Shown here: piece after piece, positions 13,043-25,063 of the stretch
Layout: the number at the start of each line of letters is the position of its first letter
Position numbering within the stretch: position 1 is the stretch's first letter
Made by a program: the position numbers and the translations under genes
The notes under the pieces: model-generated
Databases searched by the model: none
What the model saw: the letters and a program-made list of their open reading frames with translations, nothing else
Told to the model about the DNA's origin: nothing
Origin: Phaeosaccion multiseriatum
Taxonomy: Eukaryota > Ochrophyta, other classes
Assembly: GCA_965112735.1 (NCBI GenBank)
Contig: OZ218963.1
Coordinates: 124,001 to 188,000 of the forward strand
Direction: 5' to 3'
DNA length: 64,000 nucleotides

Positions 13043-15873
13043 CTATGTGACCGATCCCGGCTCAATGAGCGGCAGCGGCACGGACCCCCCTTCTCCCCCC
13101 CCCCCCCCTCCTCCTCCTCCTCCTCCTCCCTTGCTGAAGCGACGAGAGGGGGGGGTGAGGGGCGAGGCAGCCGCGCTCCATGACACAGCCCCCCCGGGAC
13201 TACTTCCGTAACTGCCCAACCCCGAGGCGGTGGCCTTCCGATGGCGGGCAGATTCGGCTCCTCCGACGGCGGGCGGCACATCCTCTATATTTATGTGGAG
13301 CCCCGTGCCAAATTCGAGGTCGAGATCACCCCCTCCCCCTCCCCCTCCTCCTCCTCCCATTGGTGATAACAGGTCGTCGCCATCTGGAAATGCCCCTGCC
13401 CCTCCACTGCCATTCCCGTCCCCTACGCCCATCTCAAGCTCGAAGATCTGCACCTTCAGCTCCGTGACCTCTGCGGCGGAGAGGCGAGCGTTCTCAAGCA
13501 TCTGCTCCCTCACAATACCCAGGCTCTCTTCCTTGGAGTCCAGCAGCTACAGGGGGGGGGGGAGGGATGGCAGGGGATGGCAGGGGATGGCAGGGGATGG
13601 CAGGGGAGAGAGAGACACACACTCTGAGAAAACGAAAAAGAAAGGGATTGAGAGAACGAGAGGCAAGAGAGGCAAGCAGAGACAGAAGGAGAGAATGATA
13701 AGTTTTGAGCTTTTACCTGCTGTAAGCGTGTTGTGTCTTCGACTTGCTCCCGTAGTGCCGCATTCTCAGCATACATTTGCTGTGAGCCGAATAGAGAGAG
13801 GTAGGAGTAAGGGAGGGAGAGAAGAGAGAAGAGAAGAGAGAAGAGAGAAGAGAGAAGAGAGAAGAGAAGAGAGAGCGAGAGAGGGAGAGAGGGAGGGAGA
13901 GGAGAGAGGGAAGGCGGGAGGGAGATTGATGGAGAAAGAGAGAGAGGGGGATTAGGAGGGCGAGAGGGGCGGGCGGCAGTTGGGTCAGGAAGTGGTACGA
14001 GCTACGAGACTGAAAGTGAGCCGTGTAGAGTAGTGAGAGAGGAGGGTTGGAGGGCTCACTGCTCACGCACGCACGCACGCACGCACGCACGCACCTGCGC
14101 GTCCGTGCCCTCCGCCCCGGGGGGGAGCGCAATCAAGCCTGAGCCCAGCTTGGGGTGTTGTTTATCCAGCAGGCCCTCCAGCTTGGCGATGACCTTCTCC
14201 TGCGTGGCAATTGTGCTGCGGTATACAGAGCCCTTGGCGTGCAGTCCCTGTGTCTTGCGTATGTAGCTCGCTTGCACCATCTGTGAGTATGCGAGTTGGT
14301 GGTTCGAGGGGAGCAGAGATGGGGGTTGGGGGCGGAGGTTTTTGAGGGTGTGTTTGTGTGTGAGTGTGTGTGCGTGAGAGAGAGAGTGTGTGTGCGTGCG
14401 TGTGTGCAAGTATATGTGTGAGTGTGTGTAAGAGAGAGAGCTGCCTTGGAGAGGAGAGGGGAGGGAAGATGAGGTGAGGCGAGGGGAGAGAGGAGAGGAG
14501 AGAGGAGAAAAGCAGAACAGACAGACGAGACCCCCTGACAGTTTCCGTTTCAGTTCATTGAACTCGAATGGCGAATATAGACGATATCGATTTCTCGAAT
14601 CGAGCCCCCCTCCAACACTTGATCTGACCTGCGCCTTCTTGAGCTGCTGCAGCTCTTTGGACCGTTGCTCGACTTTGGTAAGGGCCTCGCTTGTAGAGGC
14701 TTTGTACTTGAGGAGGGCCTGATGAACATGTACATGTTGGTGATACATGGGGAGGTGAGGGAAGGGGCGTTGAGGCGGGGGAGGGGAGAGGAGGGGCGGG
14801 GAGGGGAGGGGAGGGATGGCAGTGGATGGGGAGGGGAGGGATGGCAGTGGATGGGGAGGGGACGCACTCACCTCATTCTTGGCAGCGAGTGCCCCGTTCT
14901 GTCTCTGCAGAGAAGCGACGATCTTGGCAAGCTGCTTGACCTGGTGCTGGTGCTGGTGCTGGTGCTGGTGCTGGTGCTGGTGCTGAGCCCCCCCTAGGGC
15001 TTGGGGTTGCTTCCCCTGCCCCGGGGGGTTGTTGCCGCTGCCAAGGAGGGGAATATCGAGGTTCTGTAGCACCTTCTCGGCCTCGTGCTGTGTGTGTGTG
15101 TGCGTGTGTGTGGGGGGGGGGGCGGGAGGGGACGGCACTGGGTGTCAGGACTGCAACCAACCACCCACCCACCCACCCACCCAATCAACCAATCAACCAC
15201 CCAACCACCCACCCAATACAGGCATTCCTTGGCATAGCGGCCGCACTCCTCCCTCCCTCCCTCCCTCCCTCACCTCCTGTTGCACATATGCTCTCCTGAG
15301 CGTCGCCATCTGCTGCAGCGTGGCTTCCCTCCCCTCCTCTGCCGCCTGCAGGGCGCGCCTCAGCCGCAGCAGCTCCTGCCCGCACTTTTGCACCGAAGCG
15401 TGGCTCTTTGTGAGCTCGGATTTGAGCCTTTCTATCACGGCCTTGGCGGGGTCGGAGAGGTGTGAGTTAGCGTCCCCCTTCCATCCGCTCCTGCCCGTCT
15501 CTCCGTCCTCCTCTCGCTTCTCCCCTTGTCCTCCTCCTCCGTCTGCTCCTCCCTCCCCCGCCCCGCCCCGTTGCTGATCGACACCCTCGTCATCGCTCCC
15601 CACCCGAGTCCTCTTCCTCTTGGCCTTGGGAGAGCCTGCGGCACTAGCGGCGGCACTAGCGGCAGCACTAGCGGCAGCCTTTGTCGGAGACTGCTTTGCA
15701 GCAGGTGTCGTCTTCTTCCCAGCCTTGCCCTTAATGGTGGCCTTGCCTTTCCCCTTGGCCTTTTCTTTGGTCTTGACCCCTTTATCGCCCTGCCCGCCCT
15801 TCTCCTTCTCTGCCCCCTCCCCCCCTTCCTTTTGCTCCTGCTTCTGCTCCTGCCCGCTCTGCCCCTCCCCCTC

Positions 15874-15904
<31 letters not shown>

Positions 15905-17754
15905 TCCTCCTCCTCCCCCTCCTCCCCCTCTGGCAAAGTGCGAGAGCCGACCACGACTACTGATGCGTCGCACACGGCACCGGAAACAGGCCTGAGCTTC
16001 GACCCCCCGGGATGATGGCTGAGCACGGTGGCTCGGAGGGGCATGGCGTCGGTCTCGGATGGTGGTAGATGGGGCGGGAACTGGAAGGCGAGAGTGGCGA
16101 GGAGAGTGAAACCCTCCCTCTCCTCCTCCTCCTCCTCCTCCTCTTCCTTGTTACCCTTGTGCTTGCGTTTGTGCTTGCCCTTGCTCTTCCCCCGCTTCTC
16201 TTCCTCCTCTTCCTCGTCCTCCTCCTCCTCCTCCTCCTCCTCCTCCTCCTCCTCCTGGCCGCCATTGCTGTCCTCCGCAGCCGTTATCCTCTTCCGTTTC
16301 CTCGCAAAGACCCTCCCAATGAGCACTGTGCCTTTGTGGTCTGCGCCCCTGAACTGTATGGGGAAGGAGGATGGAAATGCACAGTGACTCACCAACGCTT
16401 CTCCCCCGATGGCGAACCTCGCCAGCGGTCTGGACGACTGCTGCCCCCCCTCCCCCTCCCCTGCCCATTCTACCCTCCCCTCCCCGTCTACGGCCGCGCC
16501 GAGCGACAGTCGGTGCGCTCTACCAACAAGGTCCACTCGAGTAGTCGACACGGACACGCCCTCCCCAGCAGGGTCAGAGTCAGACCTCACTGGGCTCATT
16601 GGGTCCAGTAGTGGGTCCTGCCCCTCTCGGTGGTTGACAAGACTGGCCGCGACGGGCAGGGCGTCCCCCTTGCCCCCCGCGCCACCGTCGAGATGGAGCT
16701 TGGCCACGAAGTGCTGCAGGGCTTTGGTCCTTTCCTTCTGCGCCTTCTCGCCCCCCAAACCCCCTCCCTCGCCCCCCTCTAGCTCGAGCTTCTTCCCCTT
16801 GGCCTTGACGCAGTCCAGCAGCAGGACGGCCTCATCCCTTCCCCCCCAGTGCTCTGGCGGCAGCTGCAGTACACACCGTTGGAGGTCCAACATGTGAAGC
16901 AGCGGTGCCGCAGACACGTCGGCCTCGAGGTAGAGGGTCATGTGTAGCTTGAGTCCGGCCCTCCCCGCCTCTGCGGCTCGGGACGCTGCCTCTGCCGCAC
17001 CGGCTGCCTCGATATCTGCCTCCTCCGCGTTAACCAAGGCTGCGTCTGCTGCGGCCGCTTCCTTCTGCTCCTTCTTGAGCCGCTTCTTGGTCTCCCTGTC
17101 CTTCTTCTTGCCAGCTGCGCCGTCCTCCTCGTCTTGCCGCTGCCTCTCTTCTCCCTCCTTATCCCTTTTCTTCTTGTCCTTCTTCAGCTGCTTGTAGTAG
17201 GCATGGGCCTTGGCAGCAGCCTCGGCTGTGGCGGTGGCCGCAGCGTCCAACTCTTCGCTGTCTCCCATCTTCAGCACCACCTCCAAGTGATACGCCGTCC
17301 AGGGTACGAGGGCGCCGACCTTCAACACAGTCTCCGCCAGCACCTTGGCCTTCTTCTTACTTCCCCCGCTCGTGTCCATAACCTGCAAGTACAGCGCCTG
17401 AGGAGGACTCGGGGCCAGCACAGAAGAAGCACGCCCCTTCTTCGACGGGGCAGACTTGCCCACTGTGCACACAATGGTTTCATTCCACACCCCGTCCGCC
17501 CCGCAAGGCCGTGTGGGCCGAACCTTCCCCCCCTCGCTGCTATTGGTGTGGGATGACTTCTTCTTGCTCAGCGAAGCCAGCGCCGCGGCCTCTGCGCTAC
17601 CATCCCCGAGCCACGCCGCCAGCACTCCCTTGGCCTCGGCGGGGAGGCCCTCCACCCTGCGGGCCAGTACGTGCACTTCGGTCTGGCACCGCAGCTGGAC
17701 CCCCTCCTCTGCCCCAGCCGCAGCTGCCGCCGCCGCTCGTCCTCCCCCCCCCAT
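13043..17754 (-). CDS. NT-C2 domain coiled-coil protein
   Basis: Likely peripheral membrane or cytoskeletal adaptor: NT-C2 (EEIG1/EHBP1 N-terminal C2) domains are thought to bind lipids or Rab-linked membranes. Six exons 17754-15274, 15087-14872, 14718-14629, 14280-14095, 13779-13717, 13546-13043 give 1179 residues, all introns phase 0. NT-C2 strands are seen in TEVHVLARRVEGLPAEAKG, LAAWLGDGS, DGVWNETIVCTVG, ALYLQVMDTSGGSKKKAKV and ETVLKVGALVPWTAYHLEV, then an acidic/basic insertion and GLKLHMTLYLEADVS. The middle is very acidic (glutamate runs coded by GAG/GAA arrays). Coiled coils follow near residues 770-827 and through exons 2-6, interrupted by a (His-Gln)n tract coded by CTGGTG units at 14941-14984. 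Glycine and proline runs end the protein. The start ATG at 17754 lies just before the NT-C2 domain. Its partner proteins are unknown. Confidence 0.78.
14736..14746 (-). repeat. GTATCACCAAC motif near intron 3' end
   Basis: Sense copy in the coiled-coil gene intron; it ends 17 nt before the exon starting at 14718. Confidence 0.7.
14815..14853 (+). repeat. two copies of GATGGCAGTGGATG in an intron
   Basis: Exact copies at 14815-14828 and 14840-14853, 25 bp apart, within a GGGGA-rich part of the coiled-coil gene's second intron. Confidence 0.8.
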
Positions 17755-18254
17755 CCTACTGGAAAGAGGGGTTGACCACAGCACACACACACACAAAGGG
17801 CAAAAGTAACGTGTAGGGGGGATTGGCGTAAAAAAACATTGGAATCCTACGGGCCAGAAGGCTTCTCTTACCTCTTCCCAAAGGAGAAGCCGAAGACCAT
17901 AGGAGGGCCAAGAATACGTTGGAAGTGGGGTGGAGTGGGGTGGAGTGCACATAGACTGCTGTGGAAAGTATAGGCACGAAGATTGGGCGCAGAAGAAAGG
18001 CGGAAGAGCAGGATGAAAAGTTTCTTGGGGTAAGGAGGATGAAAAAAGCGGGCAGCAGGAGATAAGCGCAGGGCGTATAGAGCGGACGGCAGCCAATCTG
18101 GGGTGGGCAGGAAAGGACACGTCCCGCTGCCCACGCCCCTGGCGGTTCTGACAGTTGCCGAGCCGGGGAAGGCCCGAGCCCTCCTGACTACTACAGCAAG
18201 GTCGAGGGTACTCGCATCCCCCCACCGCCAAGGCCGGGCGGGGCTGGGCTGCCC
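17755..18254. other. divergent intergenic region
   Basis: Separates the minus-strand coiled-coil gene from the plus-strand gene starting at 18255. Contains a short CA run at 17780-17795. No TATA box, motif copy or extra gene is supported; open frames that cross it are extensions of neighbouring frames. Confidence 0.5.
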
Positions 18255-19083
18255 ATGTCTGCCCCCTCCGAAGAAGCAGGGGAAGGAGATAGGGAAGACG
18301 CAGCGAACAGGGTAACCCCGCGGGGAGCAGGAGGGGGGGGGGATACGAGCTTTGCAGGTCGAGAACGCAGGGACTTGGTGCGAGAGCACACCCCTGTCAG
18401 GGTAAGAGGCCGCAGCGAGGGGGGCGGGGGCGGCGGGGCAACGCCTCTTCACAGTAGAGACAGGTCGGACACTGGAGGCAGTACAGCAAGCAACTCGAGT
18501 CAGAGAAGCGGCCGGAGAAGAGGGGGAGGGGGAGAGCAGCGTAATGCCCACCACCAGCCACGTAGGAGGTCGAGAGACTCGGCAACAAGAGACGGGGCAA
18601 GAGATTTCGGAGGAAACAGCGGGGGAAGTGGCAAAGGTAGAAGCAGCAGCATGAGCAGGAGCAAAGCCGGAGGGGGGGGCGGGAGGAGCCCCTACTACGA
18701 GCGGCATCGCACCCCCCCAGAGTCGTTCTCCCTCAAGGGCCCCCCTCCCCCTCCGTCTGCGGCAGGCACCATTCGAAGTGTTGCCACGGGAGCGAGGAGC
18801 ACGTACAGCACGTACAGCAGAGACGGTAGCGGCACGGACATGTGCAACACCGAAACAGGGAGCAGAGAATGCAGTCCGGGCCCTTCGCTGCATGCCCGCG
18901 GGGGCTTGCTCGGTGGGGGGGGCAAGGGGGGGAGTCTCCGCCACAGGGACTCATCCACTGGGAGGAGCCGCACTCGAGTGAGGACGAGGGTTGGCAAGGA
19001 CGCATTGAAGATGCTGTGCATTTGCCACGCCACCACGGGCTTTTGTCTCTTTCAAACGCGGTGGCGCTGGCAGGAAACGCAAG

Positions 19084-19114
<31 letters not shown>

Positions 19115-19822
19115 TGCGTGTGTGTGTGCATGAGTGTGTGTATGTATGTGTGCGTGAGTGTGTGTGTGTGTGTGCGTGTGTGTCTGTTTGTGTGTACTTG
19201 TGTACGTGTGTGTGTATGTGTGCGTGGGTGCGTTACGGTGTTGCAAGCACCTTGGGTCTCTTCTCTCAGCCTCCCTACCTCTGTTTTCCTCATTGGGTGT
19301 CCTTCCTTCCTACGTCTACTTCCCCGGAGCTCCATGCTTCACCCCCTCCAGCCCCCCACCCGTCCCAAAAGATCACCATCTCTCCTCCTCACCCCACCGA
19401 CTCCCCTTCCCCTCCCCTCCCCTCCCCGACCCGACCCGACCCTCCCCGACCCGACTGTCACCAAATCGGGAAGCTCCATTCAACCAAATTGGGAAGCTTG
19501 TGGTGAGCTTCTACCAGTTCGCACGCGAAGTCGACCATGGAGAAGTGTCCTGCGTGAACTTTGAGCTTCCTCAGCGCTCATATCAGGGGGGAGGAGGAGG
19601 AGGCGGGGGCGGGGGCGGCACCAGCGGCACACACCGGCGGACTGCTTCCGGAGGGGGGGGAGGAGGAGGAGGAGGGGGCAGGAGGGGAAGGGCCGACAAC
19701 CGCAGGCAGCCTGGAGAGGCTATGCAGATGCTGAGCTGTCACAGTAACTTGGTCATCGCGGCCCTCTTCGTGGAGATACGGACAGCGACCGTTACAGTCA
19801 CAGAGAGCAGACCGCAGGTCGG

Positions 19823-19873
<51 letters not shown>

Positions 19874-21385
19874 CGTGTGTGTGACGTGTGTGTGGGAAGA
19901 GGACAGACAGGGAGCGGTTGGGAATGCCATGGTGGTGCTTGGAGGGAGTCAGTGAGTGAATGTGTAGATGGCGAGTGAGTGAGTGGGTGAGTGAGTGGAG
20001 CGAGGGAGTGAGTGTGTTACAGAGCAACCTTGCTCTGTACTTCGATCGATCGTTTGCTACTGACCCTCAAGTGCTATAGTGTACACCATGGTACTCCGTG
20101 TGGAGTGTAGAATTGAAAAGTGCTATCAGCAGGGAGTGAGTGTGTGAGTGAGCGAGTTACAGAGTGAGTGATTGAATGAACGAGTGAGTGGGTGAGTGAG
20201 TGAGTGCGTGCGTGAGTGGGAGAATGAGTGAGAGAGTGAGGGAGTGAGTGAGTGAGTGAATGAGTGATAGAGTGGAGCTCGTTCGTTCGTTCATTCATTC
20301 TTTCGCTCGACCTTTCGTAAGTCTCTTCGTTCGTCAACCCTGCTTCCCCCCCTTCATTCGTCACCCCTCCCTACCCCCCCTCCACGCTCCATTCACAGAT
20401 GCAGCAGTTGCTGGAGTCATGCCGAGACTTGTTCGAGAAGGAGTTCCTGCCCCAGCTGCAGCTGCTCGAGCGGACGGGATCCTTCTCATTGGGGGACGAC
20501 ATGGACCAGGAGCAAAGGCTTACCATCATGGAGCAGTTTCAGGTAAGAACAAGTACAGCAGGGGGTCGATAAAAGTCAAACTGAAATTTGCATGCCTCCT
20601 CACCCCCCCAACAGGGCTTCGACGAGACTGTGCAGCGCTGTAAGGACGCGTGCTTCCCTGAACCCGAGGCGAGTACCACCGCCGCCGCCGCCAATAGCAC
20701 CAGTGCCAACCCCAGTGGAGGGGGGAAGGCCTCCCAAGGCGGCGCCAATGGAGGGCCCGGAGGGTCGAACAGCGGCATGGGTGCCACCTCAGCCGCCTCA
20801 GCTTCCGCGGGGGTGGCGAGTGCGACTGTGAGTGCCGAGAGAGAAAAGAGGGGCAGCGGGGAGCTGAGGGCTGCTCAGCTGGGAGGGAGGATGGCAGCCG
20901 ATGGAGGATCTGGCAGTGGGCGGGAGGGGGTGTCCGATATCAACAGCGGCAGCCGGTTGGACCCGTTGACGATGGGCGGCGGCGGCAGCGGCTCTTATGT
21001 GGGAGGCGGTTTTGGGTGCTCCCCCGGGGCGGCGCTTCAAGACGCAGAAGTAGGGGGGGGCGGAGGAGGAGGGGGAGGGGTAGGCGGGGGCTTGGCAGCC
21101 CTGAGGGGGGGTAATGAGGCGGGGTCCGGGGAGCATCACACCAGGCACTCCTCCTCCACTGTGGCGCTCTCGTCAGCAGCAGGGGCGTCTCCTGTTGTGG
21201 CGTCGTCTGAGCTTGTGGAGGAGAGCTTGTCCCGGCAGCAGCGGAGGCAGGAGCCGCAGGAGGGCAGGGAGGCCAAAGATAGGGAGAGGGAGAAGCAGCG
21301 CGAGCAAGCGATGGGCCTGCTGCAGCAGAAGGAGTGGCAGGGGGAGGAGACAGGGGAGTTGGTGATGCGAGAGGCTGCCATCTGA
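18255..21385 (+). CDS. unrecognised Ser/Gly/Arg-rich protein, at least four exons
   Basis: Not assigned to a family. Starts [15 protein letters not shown] and is basic, glycine and serine rich ([24 protein letters not shown]). Exon 1 ends at a donor near 19083. The following exons are better defined: about 19508-19817 ([38 protein letters not shown]), 20399-20542 ([20 protein letters not shown], then [14 protein letters not shown]) and 20615-21385 ([13 protein letters not shown], then a low-complexity tail ending in a charged [18 protein letters not shown] helix). The last three exons join in frame. The frame used at the end of exon 1 does not match the start frame, so an intron is missing or the start is wrong. 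The helical core is the conserved-looking part. Introns are filled with GT and GTGA arrays. Confidence 0.5.
19955..20275 (+). repeat. GTGA tetranucleotide arrays in an intron
   Basis: Interrupted GTGA/GTGAGTGA runs fill the intron before the exon at 20399, together with a GT run at 19820-19872 that starts at the donor. Confidence 0.8.
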
Positions 21386-22097
21386 GAGAGAGAGAGAGAG
21401 AGAGAGAGACGTAAGGCCTGAAGCGTCAGTGTCACTCACTCAATCACTCCTTCGAAGAGCGCATTGTGAAATGAAGTGAAGTGAATGCCTGAAGTGGGCT
21501 CGGAGGGTGGCAACATTGGCAGCATTGGGTGCGAGTATTACGAGTTGGGCACCACTGTAGAGGAGGAGCAGGAGGATCTGTTCGAGCTCGTGTATTCATG
21601 AAGTGTAAGTCATGAAATGATAAGCCTGTTTGAAGCCTCATTATTGGAGGAAGAGCCACGTGGGTGCACCGGTTTCTACACCGCTTGCATCGAGCGGCGC
21701 CCCTTCCCCCCCCCCTCCTCCTCCTCCCACGCACACGGGATTTGATGAACCACAAACCTTCCTTGGTCGGCACCGTTTTCAAGCACCGTTGTCAAAAAAA
21801 AAGGAGAAAGGGTTAGAGTTAGAACCCCGCACGCCACACTATCTTTTTGGACCCAATGTACTGTACAAGCGTGGCAAACCAACGGCCTGGCAAGCCAACT
21901 GCCAGCCAATCAACCACACACACTCACACACACACACACACACACACACACCACCCCAGCGCCAACTACTTTAATTATTATTTTAAGAATTAATAATAAT
22001 TAATTAAAATGAAGACAAAACAATACAGTAATGAATTGTCTCATAAATAGCCCTTGCTGTGGCACCCCCTCCGGCCCTACCGGGGTGCACAAACGTG
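21386..22097. other. convergent intergenic region
   Basis: Lies between two gene ends. Holds a GA run after 21385, a CA run at 21918-21950, and an AT-rich island at 21965-22015 (TTAATTATTATTTTAAG and similar) that contrasts with the GC-rich surroundings and may hold both transcript ends. No gene is supported. Confidence 0.5.
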
Positions 22098-23354
22098 CTA
22101 CTCGGAAGCTGCGAGAAGCGGCAGGTTACTGAGCAAGTGCTCCATGACAGCGTTCGCCCTCCCCCTCCTGGGGCGAGCGTAATTGGCCTCGAACTGGCGC
22201 TCCAGCCACCACGCCGCGTAAGCCAACAAAGCCTCGATGTACACATCGTCCTGCCCCGGCCCAAACTGCTTCATCCACTCGTTGGCGTTTCGCACGATCT
22301 GTTGGCACTCCTCGTCGTGGGAGCGCATCCAGTCCAGCAGAGCCCCGGCGTCTGCGGGGTCATTGAGCGGCACGTAGTGCACGTAGGGCTGCAGCAGGCC
22401 CTCCATGAGCCAGCTCTCCTTGGTCGGGGTGGGCATGACCATGACCGAATTGTGCGACAGGATCCACTTGCAGCTCGTTGCCACGTCGTTTCCCTCAAGG
22501 CTCAGCACGTACTTGAAGCCCATCATCTCCCTCCGGGTCATGGGCTGCCCCTTGTACTGCTCCTCCTCCCCCAGCCACTCCCTGCGCCCCTGTGTGACGT
22601 GGTCAAACTTGACGTCGTGTCCGTTGCTTGCCAGCGCCTCCACCCACCCCCTTCGGCCCCCCTCCTTTCCCGTGGTGGTGCCTCTCCACACGAGCTCTCC
22701 CCTCTTGTCCTCCCACGGCACGAAGGAGAAGTTGTCCATGGAGATGTCGGCCCAGTGGCGGGCCGTGTTCATGGGCAGCAGCAAGCCCCTGCTCCTGCTG
22801 CCCCTCCCCCCCCGCGCCTCCTCCTTGCTCAGCGTGCGGCTCTTGATGGCCACCACCGCGTCGAGATGTTCGGGCACGGAGCTGTCTCCAAACTCCACCA
22901 CGAAGCTCGTCCCCTCTGTACAATTGGCGAGTCTGCAGTGAGCAGCGAGGTCGTCCCAGTAGTGCGGCGTGCCCTTGGCGTTCCACCTGGACTCGCCCAG
23001 CGTGAAGATGAAGGGCTTGTCGAAGCCCGGCGTCCTCCTCAACAACTCCCGCAGAGCCCTGCGGTCCAGAGAAGAGTTGGGCACGTCTCCTATATAGTAT
23101 TCAAGCCGGTCCCAGTTCACGCCCTCAAGCGGCGGCGGGGGGCGGGCCGCCTTTGGTGTTACCATCCCCCCTGCCCTGCCGCTGCTGCCGCTGCTCGTCC
23201 GACTGAAACTCCCGCTCGTCTGACCCCGGCCAGAGAGCCTCACGAACAAGATGGTCAAGATGACCACCACGTAAAAGAGGACAATGACCACGAGACCGCG
23301 GAGCAGCGACCACCTCGTCGTGCCCAGCCTCCTCAAGGCGACGCTTGTGGGCAT
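22098..23354 (-). CDS. GT90 (CAP10/KDELC-like) glycosyltransferase
   Basis: Single-exon, 418 residues. Predicted type II membrane enzyme of the Golgi/ER transferring xylose or glucose-type sugars; the acceptor is unknown. Residues about 14-38 form one transmembrane anchor (GLVVIVLFYVVVILTILFV). The catalytic region shows the GT90 pattern: FVPWEDKRGELVWRGTTTG, FKYVLSLEGNDVA, SHNSVMVMPTPTKESWLMEG, LLQPYVHYVPLNDPADAG and a C-terminal SHDEECQQIVRNANEWM. A paralogue lies at 58214-59668. A 199-bp block (22258-22456) differs from the paralogue at one base although the flanks are more diverged. No intron is needed, unlike most neighbours. Confidence 0.88.
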   Translation of the reverse strand: MPTSVALRRLGTTRWSLLRGLVVIVLFYVVVILTILFVRLSGRGQTSGSFSRTSSGSSGRAGGMVTPKAARPPPPLEGVNWDRLEYYIGDVPNSSLDRRALRELLRRTPGFDKPFIFTLGESRWNAKGTPHYWDDLAAHCRLANCTEGTSFVVEFGDSSVPEHLDAVVAIKSRTLSKEEARGGRGSRSRGLLLPMNTARHWADISMDNFSFVPWEDKRGELVWRGTTTGKEGGRRGWVEALASNGHDVKFDHVTQGRREWLGEEEQYKGQPMTRREMMGFKYVLSLEGNDVATSCKWILSHNSVMVMPTPTKESWLMEGLLQPYVHYVPLNDPADAGALLDWMRSHDEECQQIVRNANEWMKQFGPGQDDVYIEALLAYAAWWLERQFEANYARPRRGRANAVMEHLLSNLPLLAASE

Positions 23355-23762
23355 AGCACCCCCAACGCGCAGTCCCTATCGTACCCTCGCGGTGGTTTGA
23401 TCCAGTCGGGTTGTGAGCTCTACCCTCCAGCACTGGTCTCGGGCTTGACAGCGTGCCCTCATTGCTTTAATAATGGGCCCGGGGGCGTGCTAACGAAGAG
23501 AGTGGAGCAGCAAATGGCGACTCGAACACCCAACACCTACACCATCTATATTTCCCCCTTTTTTCAAACACCCGCCCTATATTTCCCTCCCGCTTCCGCT
23601 TCGCAGTGTGTGTACTCCGTGAGGCCTTCAGTAGCCCAGTCAGTAGCAGAGGCAACCGCAATAGTAGCAGCTCGAGCAGAAGCTCTGATCAACATTCAAG
23701 GAAGGGTAGAGCCCTGAGGGTAATGGCCTTCCCCCCCTAAAAAGAGCACTTGTGCCTCAGGC
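23355..23762. other. intergenic between GT90 and the giant gene
   Basis: Divergent promoters expected. An open stretch at about 23600-23717 (SVAQSVAEATAIVAARAEAL) has helical character and might be an unrecognised 5' exon, preceded by TTCGCAG; unsupported otherwise. No TATA box is evident. Confidence 0.4.
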
Positions 23763-25019
23763 ATGATGAGGTCTGCGAGTACCACTGACAGCATCGTGTA
23801 CAGAGCACTCAGGCAAGTTTGCTATCATCTTTCTCTACCCCCTTTTCCCTCCCTTCCCTTCCCTCTATTTTCATCTCAATATATACTTCCCAGTGCTGAG
23901 TGGGTCTTCCAGCTGGGGTTTTCTCTCGCACGCCGTCCTGCAGCTGCTATGAGCCTCTCTCACTCTCTCTTATACACTGCTCACACACTTGCCCCTTGGC
24001 TGACCCTTTGGCTCCTTCGCAAAGGCACCATGCAGCCAATTTGTGCAGGCCCCCAAAAACAAGAAGCCCCTTCTAAGCGATGCCCCACTCCCCTTCACAG
24101 GCAATGCCCCAAGCACGTATTCCTTAGCTCTGCAGAGCTCAGCGCGGCCGAAGGCTCTCTGGGGCGCCTCGAGGCCCTCCTTTGCAGTGCCCTTCGTACC
24201 ACTGGGGAGGGCGGGCAATCCTCTCTCCGAGGAGAGGCTCTGAGGCATGACCCCAGGCATGACCTCAGGGAGGACAAGGAGGAGGAAATGCTCGACCCCC
24301 CGGGGATTACGACGAGGAGGAGGAAGAGGAGGAAGAGGGAGGGTAACTCCGAGTCGAGGAGGGAACAGGGCGGGGGTTTGCTGGCGGCCGTGACACAGGA
24401 GTGCCGCGCCTGCGTGAGGGGGGGACTGCAGGGGGCGGTGGTGCGCGTGTTGCTCCAGGTGAGTGAGTGACGATGGCAGAGGGGAGGATGGCACCTCATG
24501 GCACGGAGGAAGAAGGAGGAGGCTTTGACTTGACTCTGCTTGACTCTGCTTGACTCTGCTTGACTCTGCTTGACTCTGCTTGACTCTGCTTGACTCTGTT
24601 TGACTCTGCTTGGCTCTTGCTTTGCTCTTTGCTTGCAGTGGTTGAGCAGTGTCGCGACGGCCTCCGAGCCCCAACGCAATGGCCACGCTCAGCAGCAGCA
24701 GCAGCAGCAGTTGGTGATACAGCAGCAGGAGCAGGAGGGGCGCTTGGCAGTGGTCGCTCTGGAAGTGGTGTGGGCGCTGCACGAGGAGGGTCTCGTGTCT
24801 CTCTCTCAGCTGCTGAGCGAGGAGGAGCAGTTGGTAATGCAGCCGCCTTGCCTTGGTCAAGGCCAGCAGCGGCAGTTTGAGTGCCAGTTGCTGCTCCGAG
24901 GCGGCTGTCCAGCTCCTCGCCTCTGCCTCGCACCTCTGCTCGTGGCGGCCCTTCAGGAGCTTGCGGTCGTATCCGAAGGGACAGCAGGTGGTGATTCAGT
25001 AGCAGCAGTTGGCGGTGAT

Positions 25020-25063
<44 letters not shown>

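Noticed and set aside
15957-16265. Arg-rich and Glu-rich ORFs opposite the NT-C2 gene
   Set aside because: Shadows of the GAG/GAA arrays in exon 1 of the minus-strand gene.
17755-18231. N-terminal extension of the NT-C2 protein frame
   Set aside because: The NT-C2 domain starts right after the ATG at 17754 and the upstream part has no protein-like conservation.
22059-23717. 552-codon plus-strand ORF
   Set aside because: Antisense shadow of the GT90 gene; the same effect is seen over the second GT90 copy at 58424-59216.
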